From positions 1 through 56,281 of the forward strand of contig JAFRXO010000010.1 of NCBI GenBank assembly GCA_017443465.1: a stretch of DNA of 56,281 nt, read 5' to 3'. How positions within the stretch are numbered: position 1 is the first letter of the stretch; each line of letters starts with the position of its first letter. The notes beneath the pieces were generated by a model. The model saw nothing but the letters and a program-made list of their open reading frames with translations, did not search any database and had not been told where the DNA came from. This DNA comes from Bacteroidales bacterium. GTDB taxonomy: Bacteria > Bacteroidota > Bacteroidia > Bacteroidales > UBA932. A program made the position numbers and the translations under genes. Positions 1 to 6,912 of this stretch are shown here, piece after piece.

Positions 1-43
1 CGGCACAAGCTATGGCAAAATACAAAATCTTTTTCATAATCAT
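1..43 (-). CDS. N-terminus of a secreted protein (cut by window edge)
   Basis: Only the first 14 codons are inside the window. They read MIMKKILYFAIACA, a basic start followed by a hydrophobic stretch, as in a signal peptide. The gene starts 8 bases after the stop of the 46-residue small protein upstream and is probably in the same transcript, driven from the promoter box at 226-233. The product cannot be named because the rest lies outside the window. An alternative start is the second ATG, two codons later. Confidence 0.5.
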   Translation of the reverse strand, partial: MIMKKILYFAIACA

Positions 44-51
44 GGTAGCTT

Positions 52-192
52 TTAGGGTTCATCTGTAGGGAACGGATCGATAACTACAGGATCGTCAAGG
101 TCCTGTCCCTCCGCTCCGAGGCTTTTCATGAAATTCCTTTCCGTCCAGAATAAGCAGATTTTTGCTTCCGGAACATAGTAAAATTTTTTCAT
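52..192 (-). CDS. 46-residue small protein of unknown function
   Basis: The frame starts MKKFYYVPEAKICLFWTERN and ends with an acidic, proline-containing tail (GQDLDDPVVIDPFPTDEP). It lies 34 bases downstream of a perfect TAnnTTTG box and directly upstream of a gene with a signal peptide. It has no signal peptide, membrane segment or cysteine pair of its own. The layout, an aromatic and proline start (MKK-Y--PE), a middle with a Phe-Met/Leu-Ser-Leu-Gly-like turn and an acidic tail, resembles small hypothetical proteins I recall being common in Bacteroidales next to secreted proteins; that resemblance is from memory and unverified. The function is unknown; a leader, chaperone or precursor peptide is possible. 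Confidence 0.6.
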   Translation of the reverse strand: MKKFYYVPEAKICLFWTERNFMKSLGAEGQDLDDPVVIDPFPTDEP

Positions 193-225
193 AATGGTTA
201 TAACTGCTTTAATTTCTATTATTTG

Positions 226-233
226 CAAATGTA
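226..233 (-). promoter_or_regulatory. Promoter box (TAnnTTTG) for the small protein
   Basis: Minus-strand TACATTTG matches the Bacteroidota -7 consensus exactly, about 34 bases before the ATG at 192, in an AT-rich gap. Confidence 0.65.
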
Positions 234-264
234 AATAATTTCCACAAAGAAATGCAATTATTTT

Positions 265-906
265 TTACATTTTCTTCTGCTTCAAGACTACATTGCTGAA
301 ATAGGCCGTCTCCTTCAGGTCTTCCTCATGCGAGCATATGAACAAACCGACATAGCACTCCTGCGGCAGATTCAGTTCTATTGAGACATCGTCACTATCC
401 GGAAGCACACCTGAAGAAGTACGGACTGCAATCCTGTCGCCGCTGCGGATCAGGCATATGGATGTCTCTCCTTTCGACTCCTTCACGGATTTTTCTTCAA
501 GTGTAATGTCACCTGTCGCAGAGCGGTACTGCAGGGATGTCAGGCCGTCACCGTGGATCGCTATGTCGGCATAACGCGAATCCGGAGAGAGACTCTCCCT
601 GATCATGAAACCGATCTTGCGGTGGGGATTGACCCCTTCACCTTCGAATTTCACGGCACCCGAAATGCTGAAATCTCCTGTCACCTTTTTCCAAACGAAA
701 TAGCAGGCATCGGTATTGCCCCAGAGGTTGACTCCTGCACCGGTGAGGGTGTAAACATTCTGCTGAGAATCGAAGGAGCATGAGCCCGGATGGCTCACAG
801 CCCCGACATCACAGGCATTTGTGAAGATCTGCTTCGCACCATGGCTGCAACTTACCGCCGAGGGCAGCATGAGGATGCAGAGAAAAAGGGCAGATAGTTT
901 ATTCAT
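265..906 (-). CDS. Secreted DUF1349-like (concanavalin-fold) lipoprotein
   Basis: The product is about 213 residues. I chose the start at 906 because it gives MNKLSALFLCILMLPSAVSC, a signal peptide ending in a lipobox-like cysteine; a longer frame to 1017 would run into cysE. The body has the pattern of DUF1349/laminin-G-like lectin folds: the value-of-sample phrase GDFSISGAVKFEG, then RKIGFMIRES and SPDSRYADIAIHGDG. Such domains usually bind carbohydrate or sit in secreted proteins. The gene starts 20 bases after the cysE stop, so it may be the last gene of the cysK-cysE transcript, although the link to cysteine synthesis is unclear. The start codon is part of a CATATG. Confidence 0.7.
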   Translation of the reverse strand: MNKLSALFLCILMLPSAVSCSHGAKQIFTNACDVGAVSHPGSCSFDSQQNVYTLTGAGVNLWGNTDACYFVWKKVTGDFSISGAVKFEGEGVNPHRKIGFMIRESLSPDSRYADIAIHGDGLTSLQYRSATGDITLEEKSVKESKGETSICLIRSGDRIAVRTSSGVLPDSDDVSIELNLPQECYVGLFICSHEEDLKETAYFSNVVLKQKKM

Positions 907-926
907 ATGATTGATTTTGATTGATC

Positions 927-1652
927 CTAAATTCCTTCTCCCTCGTCGAATTCGCGGACATATACCGCATGCCCCTGGAGTATCCGCGAATGCGGAGGGA
1001 CATTGTGGGTAAGCCAAATGTTACCTCCGACGACGGTATCATGCCCGATTGTCACCCTTCCTAGGATCGAAGTATTGGAGTAAACCGTGACATTGTCCTC
1101 TAAAATGGGATGGCGCGGGATGTTGACCGGTCTTCCGGAAGCATCGTACCTGAAATTCCGGGCGCCCAGTGTGACACCTTGGTAGATTGTGACATGCTCC
1201 CCGATTATGGAGGTCTCCCCTATTACCACTCCGGTCCCATGGTCTATGGCGAACCATCTGCCTATCTTTGCGGCGGGATGGATGTCGATTCCTGTGAGGG
1301 AATGGGCCAGTTCGGTAATCATCCTGGGGACGATTTCCACTCCGAGTTCCAGGAGCTTGTGGGCTGCCCGGTAATTGATCATCACCTTCACGCCTGGGTA
1401 ACAGGCCACTATCTCGTCAGCATTTTCCGCGGCAGGATCATTGTCCAGGATTGCCTGGACATCGGTTTTCAAGTCATCGACAATCCCCGGGAGAGCTGCC
1501 ATGAACTTGTCTGCGATGTCCTTGTCACTGAACGACTCCACGAACGAACATATGGCTGGAAGACGAGAGTCATTCTGGCAGAAAGCATATTCGCGGAGTG
1601 CGCCTACGAATTCGAGGATAGCGGTCTCAGACGGAAGGGTGCAAGGTTTCAT
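927..1652 (-). CDS. cysE: Serine O-acetyltransferase
   Basis: This cytoplasmic enzyme acetylates L-serine with acetyl-CoA to give O-acetylserine, the substrate of the neighbouring cysK product. The 241-residue protein has a helical N-terminal half (to about residue 115) and a left-handed beta-helix from about residue 120. The catalytic Asp-His pair is seen at 137-138 in IDHGTGVVIGE, followed by hexapeptide repeats (GEHVTIYQGVTLGA, DNVTVYSNTSILG). The helical domain and length fit the EpsC/SatA type rather than maltose acetyltransferases. The start overlaps the cysK stop by four bases (ATGA), showing translational coupling. Confidence 0.93.
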   Translation of the reverse strand: MKPCTLPSETAILEFVGALREYAFCQNDSRLPAICSFVESFSDKDIADKFMAALPGIVDDLKTDVQAILDNDPAAENADEIVACYPGVKVMINYRAAHKLLELGVEIVPRMITELAHSLTGIDIHPAAKIGRWFAIDHGTGVVIGETSIIGEHVTIYQGVTLGARNFRYDASGRPVNIPRHPILEDNVTVYSNTSILGRVTIGHDTVVGGNIWLTHNVPPHSRILQGHAVYVREFDEGEGI

Positions 1653-2572
1653 ACAGGATATTCTTCAAATGCATATAAGACGGTGGACAGATAACGCTCT
1701 CCGGTGTCAGGAAGCAAAGCCACTATGGTCTTGCCGGCGTTTTCTTCCATAGCCGCAAGTTTGAGTGCGGCGGCGTATGAAGCGCCGGATGAGATTCCGA
1801 CAAGCAGGCCCTGCTCCCTGGCCAGACGGCGGGATGCACGGACGGCTTCCTCATCGGTAATCGGGAGGATACGGTCAACGACTGATGGATCGTAGGTATC
1901 GGGGACGAATCCGGCACCTATACCCTGAATCTTGTGCTTACCTGACGGATTCCCGGAAAGGACAGCAGAGGATGCAGGCTCTACGGCTACTATCTTCACG
2001 CCGGGCTTGCGGGCCTTAAGGGATTGGCCGACTCCGCTGACAGTTCCTCCTGTACCAACCCCTCCGACGAAGATATCTACCTGTCCCTCAGTTTCATCCC
2101 AGATTTCCGGTCCGGTAGTGGCGACATGTGCGGCAGGATTGGCGGGATTTACGAACTGGCCGGGGATGATCGATCCGGGAGTCTCCTTGTGGATTTCCTC
2201 CGCTTTGGCAATGGCCCCCTTCATTCCTTCACTGCCGGGAGTAAGAACCAGTTTCGCCCCAAGGGCCTTCAGCAGGCTGCGCCGCTCCAGGCTCATGGTG
2301 TCAGGCATGGTAAGGATCACCTTGTAACCCCTGGCGGTTCCGACCCATGCCAGGCCCACTCCGGTGTTACCGCTGGTAGGTTCAATGAGAGTCGCTCCCT
2401 TTTTCAGAACTCCCCTCTTTTCAGCATCTTCAATCATTGAAAGGGCTATGCGGTCCTTGACGCTGCCGCCGGGATTGAAGAGTTCAAGTTTGAGAAGAAT
2501 ACGGGCTGCGCCGCCAGGAACTTCCAGCAGCGGAGTGTGCCCGATAAGTTCAGTCAGATTTTTGTAAATCAT
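1649..2572 (-). CDS. cysK: Cysteine synthase (O-acetylserine sulfhydrylase)
   Basis: This PLP enzyme makes cysteine from O-acetylserine and sulfide. The 307-residue protein shows the PLP lysine K39 in GGSVKDRIAL, the substrate loop PTSGNTGVGLA at about 65-75 and the phosphate-binding glycine loop GGVGTGGTVSG at about 171-181. The length is normal for CysK. It is the first gene of a cysK-cysE-(DUF1349) unit with a TAnnTTTG box about 45 bases upstream at 2616-2623. The divergent GH5 gene has its own promoter in the same gap. Confidence 0.96.
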   Translation of the reverse strand: MIYKNLTELIGHTPLLEVPGGAARILLKLELFNPGGSVKDRIALSMIEDAEKRGVLKKGATLIEPTSGNTGVGLAWVGTARGYKVILTMPDTMSLERRSLLKALGAKLVLTPGSEGMKGAIAKAEEIHKETPGSIIPGQFVNPANPAAHVATTGPEIWDETEGQVDIFVGGVGTGGTVSGVGQSLKARKPGVKIVAVEPASSAVLSGNPSGKHKIQGIGAGFVPDTYDPSVVDRILPITDEEAVRASRRLAREQGLLVGISSGASYAAALKLAAMEENAGKTIVALLPDTGERYLSTVLYAFEEYPV

Positions 2573-2615
2573 AATAGTTAAGTTTTTGGTTAAGTATAGG
2601 TATTTACATCACTAA

Positions 2616-2623
2616 CAAAGATA
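2616..2623 (-). promoter_or_regulatory. Promoter box (TAnnTTTG) for cysK-cysE
   Basis: Minus-strand TATCTTTG, about 44 bases before the cysK ATG. The GH5 box on the other strand lies about 50 bases away, so this is a compact divergent promoter region. Confidence 0.6.
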
Positions 2624-2668
2624 TTCAACTATCCCATAAACTCCAAAAGAATTTCTCAGGATTTTCTG

Positions 2669-2676
2669 TACATTTG
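2669..2676 (+). promoter_or_regulatory. Promoter box (TAnnTTTG) for the GH5 gene
   Basis: Plus-strand TACATTTG, about 31 bases before the chosen ATG at 2708. Confidence 0.6.
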
Positions 2677-2707
2677 TAATCACTTGGATAAAAACAATAA
2701 TAAGCAT

Positions 2708-3745
2708 ATGAAAAGACTGTCAATCATGCTGTTGGCCGCAGCGGTCATCGTCTGCTCCTGCAATCAGGGCAGCAAGGAAACATTCACTCTCTGTAAAGGC
2801 GTCAACATCGCCCACTGGCTCTCGCAGAGCAATGCCCGGGGCGAGGCCCGTGCTTCTTATTTCACTGCTGAGGACGTAGCCCAGATAGCTGGATGGGGGT
2901 TCGACCATGTGAGGATTCCGATTGATGAGGAGCAGATGTTCCATGAAAACGGGACCAAGGACCCGGAGGCATTTACCCTGCTTCACTCCGCCCTTGATGA
3001 ATGCGCTGCCAACGGCCTCAGGGCTGTAGTGGACCTCCACATCCTCCGCTCCCACCATTTCAATGCGTCAGTCAAGCCCCTCTTTACCGAAAGGGCGGCA
3101 CAGGAGTCTTTCTACCAGTGCTGGAGGGAGATTTCCGGAGAACTGAAGGATTACCCGGTGTCAATGGTGGCATATGAACTCATGAATGAGCCTGTCGCGG
3201 ATGATCCTGAAGACTGGAACAAGATAGTGAAGGAATGCTATGATGTGATAAGGGGTCTGGAAAAGGAAAGGGTCATCGTAATCGGAAGCAATATGTGGCA
3301 GAGCTACAACACAGTCGACAAGCTTTCCCTGCCTGAAGGGGATCCGAACATAATCCTGAGTTTCCATTACTACAATCCCATGCCCCTGACCCACTACAGG
3401 GCCGGTTGGACAGGCTACAGGGACCTTATGGACCCGGTAAGCTACCCCGGGGAGGTCCTGCCTGGAGGTGAGTCATATGACAAGGAGCGCTTCCTGAAAA
3501 ACTTCAGCAAGGTAACGGAAGTGGCACAGAAGCTTGGAATCCCGGTCTATTGCGGGGAATATGGCTGCCTGGCATTCAAGGACAATGAAGCACAGCGCTA
3601 TCGCTGGCTTGAGGATATGAATTCAGCTTTTGACTCGCTCTCTATAGCAAGGGCGGTATGGTGCTACAGGGAAGGCAAGGGAGGTTTTGGCATCCTTTCT
3701 CCCAACGGTACTGACAACCGGATGATCGAGATACTTACCAGGTAA
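2708..3745 (+). CDS. GH5 family glycoside hydrolase lipoprotein (cellulase-like)
   Basis: The product is predicted to be exported and lipid-anchored and to cleave beta-linked glucans or mannans. The start at 2708 gives MKRLSIMLLAAAVIVCSC, a signal peptide with the lipobox cysteine at 18; the ATG is in a CATATG. The (beta/alpha)8 GH5 hallmarks are present: GVNIAHW near residue 35, the acid/base Glu161 in YELMNEP and the nucleophile Glu284 in YCGEYG. The total of 345 residues is a single catalytic domain with no binding module. It converges on agcS, with only three bases between the two stop codons. The exact substrate cannot be told from the sequence. Confidence 0.9.
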   Translation: MKRLSIMLLAAAVIVCSCNQGSKETFTLCKGVNIAHWLSQSNARGEARASYFTAEDVAQIAGWGFDHVRIPIDEEQMFHENGTKDPEAFTLLHSALDECAANGLRAVVDLHILRSHHFNASVKPLFTERAAQESFYQCWREISGELKDYPVSMVAYELMNEPVADDPEDWNKIVKECYDVIRGLEKERVIVIGSNMWQSYNTVDKLSLPEGDPNIILSFHYYNPMPLTHYRAGWTGYRDLMDPVSYPGEVLPGGESYDKERFLKNFSKVTEVAQKLGIPVYCGEYGCLAFKDNEAQRYRWLEDMNSAFDSLSIARAVWCYREGKGGFGILSPNGTDNRMIEILTR

Positions 3746-3748
3746 AAT

Positions 3749-5125
3749 CTACCCCTTCTGGAAATTCTCGTACTCCCTCAGGGCCTTGATGGCCTTGGGG
3801 CAAAGGATGAGGATGCTGATGACAGTGAACCAGGCCATCAGGCCGACTCCTATGTCGCCCAGCTGCCATATGAGGTCAGCCTCACGTACGGCGCCGAACA
3901 CGACGGAAGCCAGCATCAAGACCTGGAATATGCGGATTGCGATGTTCTCGCCCTTGCCTTCATGCTTGTGGAAAAGGTAGATGATGCTGCTCTCCGCATA
4001 GAAGTAATAGGCCATTATCGTGCTGAAAGCAAAGAACACCATCGCTACGGAAACAAACTGACTGCCGAAGCCCCTGAACACAGTATCCACAGCGCTCTGG
4101 GTGTAATTGACATAGTTGTTGGCCAGTTCGGGGGCGCCCGCGTAGAGCATTTCCCCATTGCCGCCAAGGATATTGTAAGTGCCTGAACACAGTATCATCA
4201 GGGCCGTTGCGGTACATACCAGCAAGGTGTCCACATACACCGAAAAGGCCTGTGCCAGACCCTGCTGCGCCGGATAATGGACATCAGTGGCCGCCGAAAC
4301 TATGGCTCCTGTTCCCTGCCCTGCCTCATTGGAGAAAATCCCGCGCTTGACTCCCATCGCAATGGTAGAACCGATTATGCCGCCGCACACCGGATTGATA
4401 CCGAAAGCGTTAGTGATAATGGATGCGAACACTCCAGGCACATCCTGAATGTGAAAGCCAATGACTACCAGCGACATAAGTATATAACCCAGAGCCATGA
4501 AGGGCGTGACGAGGGAAGCCACCCGGGCTATGCGTTTTATTCCCCCGAAGATGACCAGACCCAAGATTACGGCGAGGGATATGCCGGAGGCTAACGGAGG
4601 AACCGGGAAGGCATTTTTCATTGCGGAAGAGACTCCGTTCGCCTGCACTGTCGTAAGGAAGACACCGCAGGCGAGGAGGGTAACTGCCGCGAAGACGATT
4701 CCGAGCCAGCGCTTCCCAAGTCCATGTTCAATGAAGCTGAAGGGGCCACCCCGATAGCCTGAGTGGTGAGGAAACTTGTAGATCTGGGCCAGGGTGGATT
4801 CCACAAAAGCAGTCGATGCCCCGAAGAAAGCGACTACCCACATCCAGAAAACCGCCCCGGGGCCGCCAAAAGCGATTGCAGTAGCAACACCTACTATGTT
4901 TCCTGTCCCCACGCGTCCGGACAAGGCGATGCAAAAAGCTTCGAATGAAGTGATTCCATTGCGTTCTTCCTTTTCAGAGAACAGGGATTTTATCATAAGC
5001 CTGAAGCGGCGGACCTGAACCAGCCTCGTCCTGAACGAGAAATAGAGTCCGGCGGCGATGAGCAGTACGACAAGGACGGGATTCCAGACAATCCCATTGA
5101 TCTGTGAGACAATCTTTTCAAGCAT
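3749..5125 (-). CDS. Sodium:alanine/glycine symporter (AgcS family)
   Basis: This inner-membrane carrier takes up alanine or glycine with sodium. The 458-residue protein is strongly hydrophobic with about 10-11 membrane segments. It carries the family motifs GRVGTGNIVGVATAI (about 70-85) and GVKRGIFSNEAGQGTGAIVSA (about 255-277), which form the ion and substrate site. It is transcribed away from the GH5 gene's end. The TAnnTTTG box at 5130-5137 ends only four bases before the ATG, so the transcript should have almost no leader. No other in-frame Met would keep the first membrane segment. Confidence 0.92.
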   Translation of the reverse strand: MLEKIVSQINGIVWNPVLVVLLIAAGLYFSFRTRLVQVRRFRLMIKSLFSEKEERNGITSFEAFCIALSGRVGTGNIVGVATAIAFGGPGAVFWMWVVAFFGASTAFVESTLAQIYKFPHHSGYRGGPFSFIEHGLGKRWLGIVFAAVTLLACGVFLTTVQANGVSSAMKNAFPVPPLASGISLAVILGLVIFGGIKRIARVASLVTPFMALGYILMSLVVIGFHIQDVPGVFASIITNAFGINPVCGGIIGSTIAMGVKRGIFSNEAGQGTGAIVSAATDVHYPAQQGLAQAFSVYVDTLLVCTATALMILCSGTYNILGGNGEMLYAGAPELANNYVNYTQSAVDTVFRGFGSQFVSVAMVFFAFSTIMAYYFYAESSIIYLFHKHEGKGENIAIRIFQVLMLASVVFGAVREADLIWQLGDIGVGLMAWFTVISILILCPKAIKALREYENFQKG

Positions 5126-5129
5126 GAAT

Positions 5130-5137
5130 CAAATATA
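5130..5137 (-). promoter_or_regulatory. Promoter box abutting the agcS start
   Basis: Minus-strand TATATTTG is separated from the ATG at 5125 by only ATTC. With the usual position of this box just upstream of +1, transcription would begin at or beside the start codon. Confidence 0.55.
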
Positions 5138-5144
5138 CGAAAAG

Positions 5145-6170
5145 TTATTTTAACCACCTGCAGCGAAGGCTGACATGCTTGATTTTTTTGCGGTTGTAGG
5201 TGTATGTAATGTCTATGGTGCCGTCCCTTCGGGCGATGATGGCAGGATAGCTGAATTCTCCTTTCGGCTGATCCTCCAAGATCAGGAGTTCCTTCCATTC
5301 CACCCCGTCATATGACCCGAAAAGGGACAGTTTATTCCGGCCTTTACGGAGCGGATTGCACACCAGCAGCCGGAGTCCGTCCTTGAGAGTCAATCCGTCA
5401 ATCCCGGAATTGTTGTTCGGAAGGTTGGTCCCCTGAAGAGGAGTCCAGGTTTTCCCGGAATCTTCCGAAGAGGCCTTAGCCACGACTCCTTCCTGGGTCC
5501 TGCAGAGCATTTCCAAGGTTCCCTTGTGATGGAACAGGGTTGGCTGGATGGCATTGAAACCATTGTTGTCGATGGCGACAGTTTCCCATCCCGTCAGATC
5601 CTTCCCCGCCCTTTCTATGAAAACCCGCCAGCAGTCAGGGGAATATTCTACGCTTGTGGGGAACAGGATGGATCCGTCCCGCAATGCCAGGGGCTTGTTT
5701 TTGATAGGGCCTAGTTTCCCCTCGGGAAGGGGTGTCCGCGGTCCCCAGGTCTTTCCACAGTCAGAGGATAGTTTGTACTCTCCCCACCACTCGCGGGGAT
5801 TCGGACCTACCTTGTAGAACAGAGCCGTCCTTCCATCCGCAAGAGTGAACAGAACCGGATTCCAGCACGGATAGCGAAGTGTATCCGAAACGACCCCGTC
5901 GGCTGCCAATTCCGGCGCGGACCAGCTTGATCCGTCATATGAGGAGCAGTATATGCTTACATCCGGATGGCTTTCATAGCTGCCGCCGAACCACGCGGCC
6001 ATAAGTCCATTACCGGTTTCCACTAAAGTTGATGCATGGCAGGAAGGGAAAGGGGCGCTCTCGTAAATGAACTCTTCCGAGAGGACACTTACGGACACCT
6101 CGTCCAGCGACTTGGGGCCGGAACACGCAGCCAGGCCAATCAACAACGGCAGTAAGATTCTTTTTCTCAT
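5145..6170 (-). CDS. BNR/Asp-box repeat lipoprotein, sialidase-fold glycosidase
   Basis: The 341-residue protein starts MRKRILLPLLIGLAACSG, a lipoprotein signal with the cysteine at 16. Asp-box motifs (S-x-D-x-G-x-T-W) are seen in SSDCGKTWG and SSEDSGKTWTP, with a degenerate third in GSYDGVEWK, as in six-bladed sialidase-type propellers (BNR_2). The N-terminal Arg-Ile-Pro motif of true sialidases is absent: the matching stretch reads SCHASTLVETGNG. A sialidase function is therefore doubtful and another glycan linkage is likely. The start overlaps the AlkD-like gene's stop by four bases; it is the last gene of the CE7-GH97-AlkD-BNR operon. Confidence 0.8.
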   Translation of the reverse strand: MRKRILLPLLIGLAACSGPKSLDEVSVSVLSEEFIYESAPFPSCHASTLVETGNGLMAAWFGGSYESHPDVSIYCSSYDGSSWSAPELAADGVVSDTLRYPCWNPVLFTLADGRTALFYKVGPNPREWWGEYKLSSDCGKTWGPRTPLPEGKLGPIKNKPLALRDGSILFPTSVEYSPDCWRVFIERAGKDLTGWETVAIDNNGFNAIQPTLFHHKGTLEMLCRTQEGVVAKASSEDSGKTWTPLQGTNLPNNNSGIDGLTLKDGLRLLVCNPLRKGRNKLSLFGSYDGVEWKELLILEDQPKGEFSYPAIIARRDGTIDITYTYNRKKIKHVSLRCRWLK

Positions 6171-6904
6171 GGATGTGAAGCCAAGATAATCTTTCTTTCC
6201 TGCCCGGGGAACTTCTCTATAGCATAACGAAGCATAGTGCGCGGCATAGTGGCTTGACGGGTAGAGAGATACGCTTTCAGAGCTTCCACATCCTTCTTGC
6301 CCGCTTCGCGGAGCATCCAGCCTACTGCTTTGTGGATCAGGTCATGTGGATGGTGCAGCAGGATGTCTGAAATGGCAAAAGTATCCTGCAGCTGGCCGTG
6401 ACGGATGAATTGCATGGTGCTGACGATCGCGATCCTCTGCTCCCACATGTAATCATCGTTATGGGCGAGCTCGTAAAGCAGTGTTCTGTCCTTATCCAGC
6501 AGCCATGTTCCGAGCAGTTTGTAACATGAAAGGTCCACAAGGTCCCAGTTGTTGATGAACTCAGTATGGGAGAGGTAGAAATCCACGCACCGCCCCTGCA
6601 ACCCGGGGTCTTTCCTGGCATGACCGAAAATCTCCACAAGTACGAGCAGAGCCGCAAGACGCACTTCATGATACTCGCTGCATATGCATTCTTCCAGATC
6701 CTCGAATCCAGTCTCCTTCCAAGAGGCCTTCACGGCTTCCCTTGTCGCGGGCACCTTTATTCCCAGGAACTTGTCTCCCTCGCCGTATTGTCCCGGGCCA
6801 GTCTTGAAGAAACGCATCAAACCCTCGACCTGTGAGGGGTCACGGCGGGAAAAGACCTCTTGGAACAGTCTGTTTTCCTGTAAGGTACGTCCCATGTCAA
6901 ACAA
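6167..6904 (-). CDS. DNA alkylation repair protein, AlkD-like HEAT-repeat family
   Basis: The 245-residue protein is built of short helical repeats and matches the AlkD/AlkC HEAT-like family (PF08713): GEGDKFLGIKVPATREAVK near the start, then NNWDLVDLSCYKLLG, WEQRIAIVSTMQFI and HKAVGWMLREAG, the aromatic and acidic positions expected around the DNA groove. Family members remove N3- and N7-alkylpurines without base flipping. It has no signal peptide and is cytoplasmic. It is sandwiched between GH97 and the BNR gene with a 4-base overlap downstream, an odd place for a repair gene. The fourth residue Met (6895) is an alternative start. Confidence 0.85.
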   Translation of the reverse strand: MFDMGRTLQENRLFQEVFSRRDPSQVEGLMRFFKTGPGQYGEGDKFLGIKVPATREAVKASWKETGFEDLEECICSEYHEVRLAALLVLVEIFGHARKDPGLQGRCVDFYLSHTEFINNWDLVDLSCYKLLGTWLLDKDRTLLYELAHNDDYMWEQRIAIVSTMQFIRHGQLQDTFAISDILLHHPHDLIHKAVGWMLREAGKKDVEALKAYLSTRQATMPRTMLRYAIEKFPGQERKIILASHP

Positions 6905-6912
6905 GCATATGC

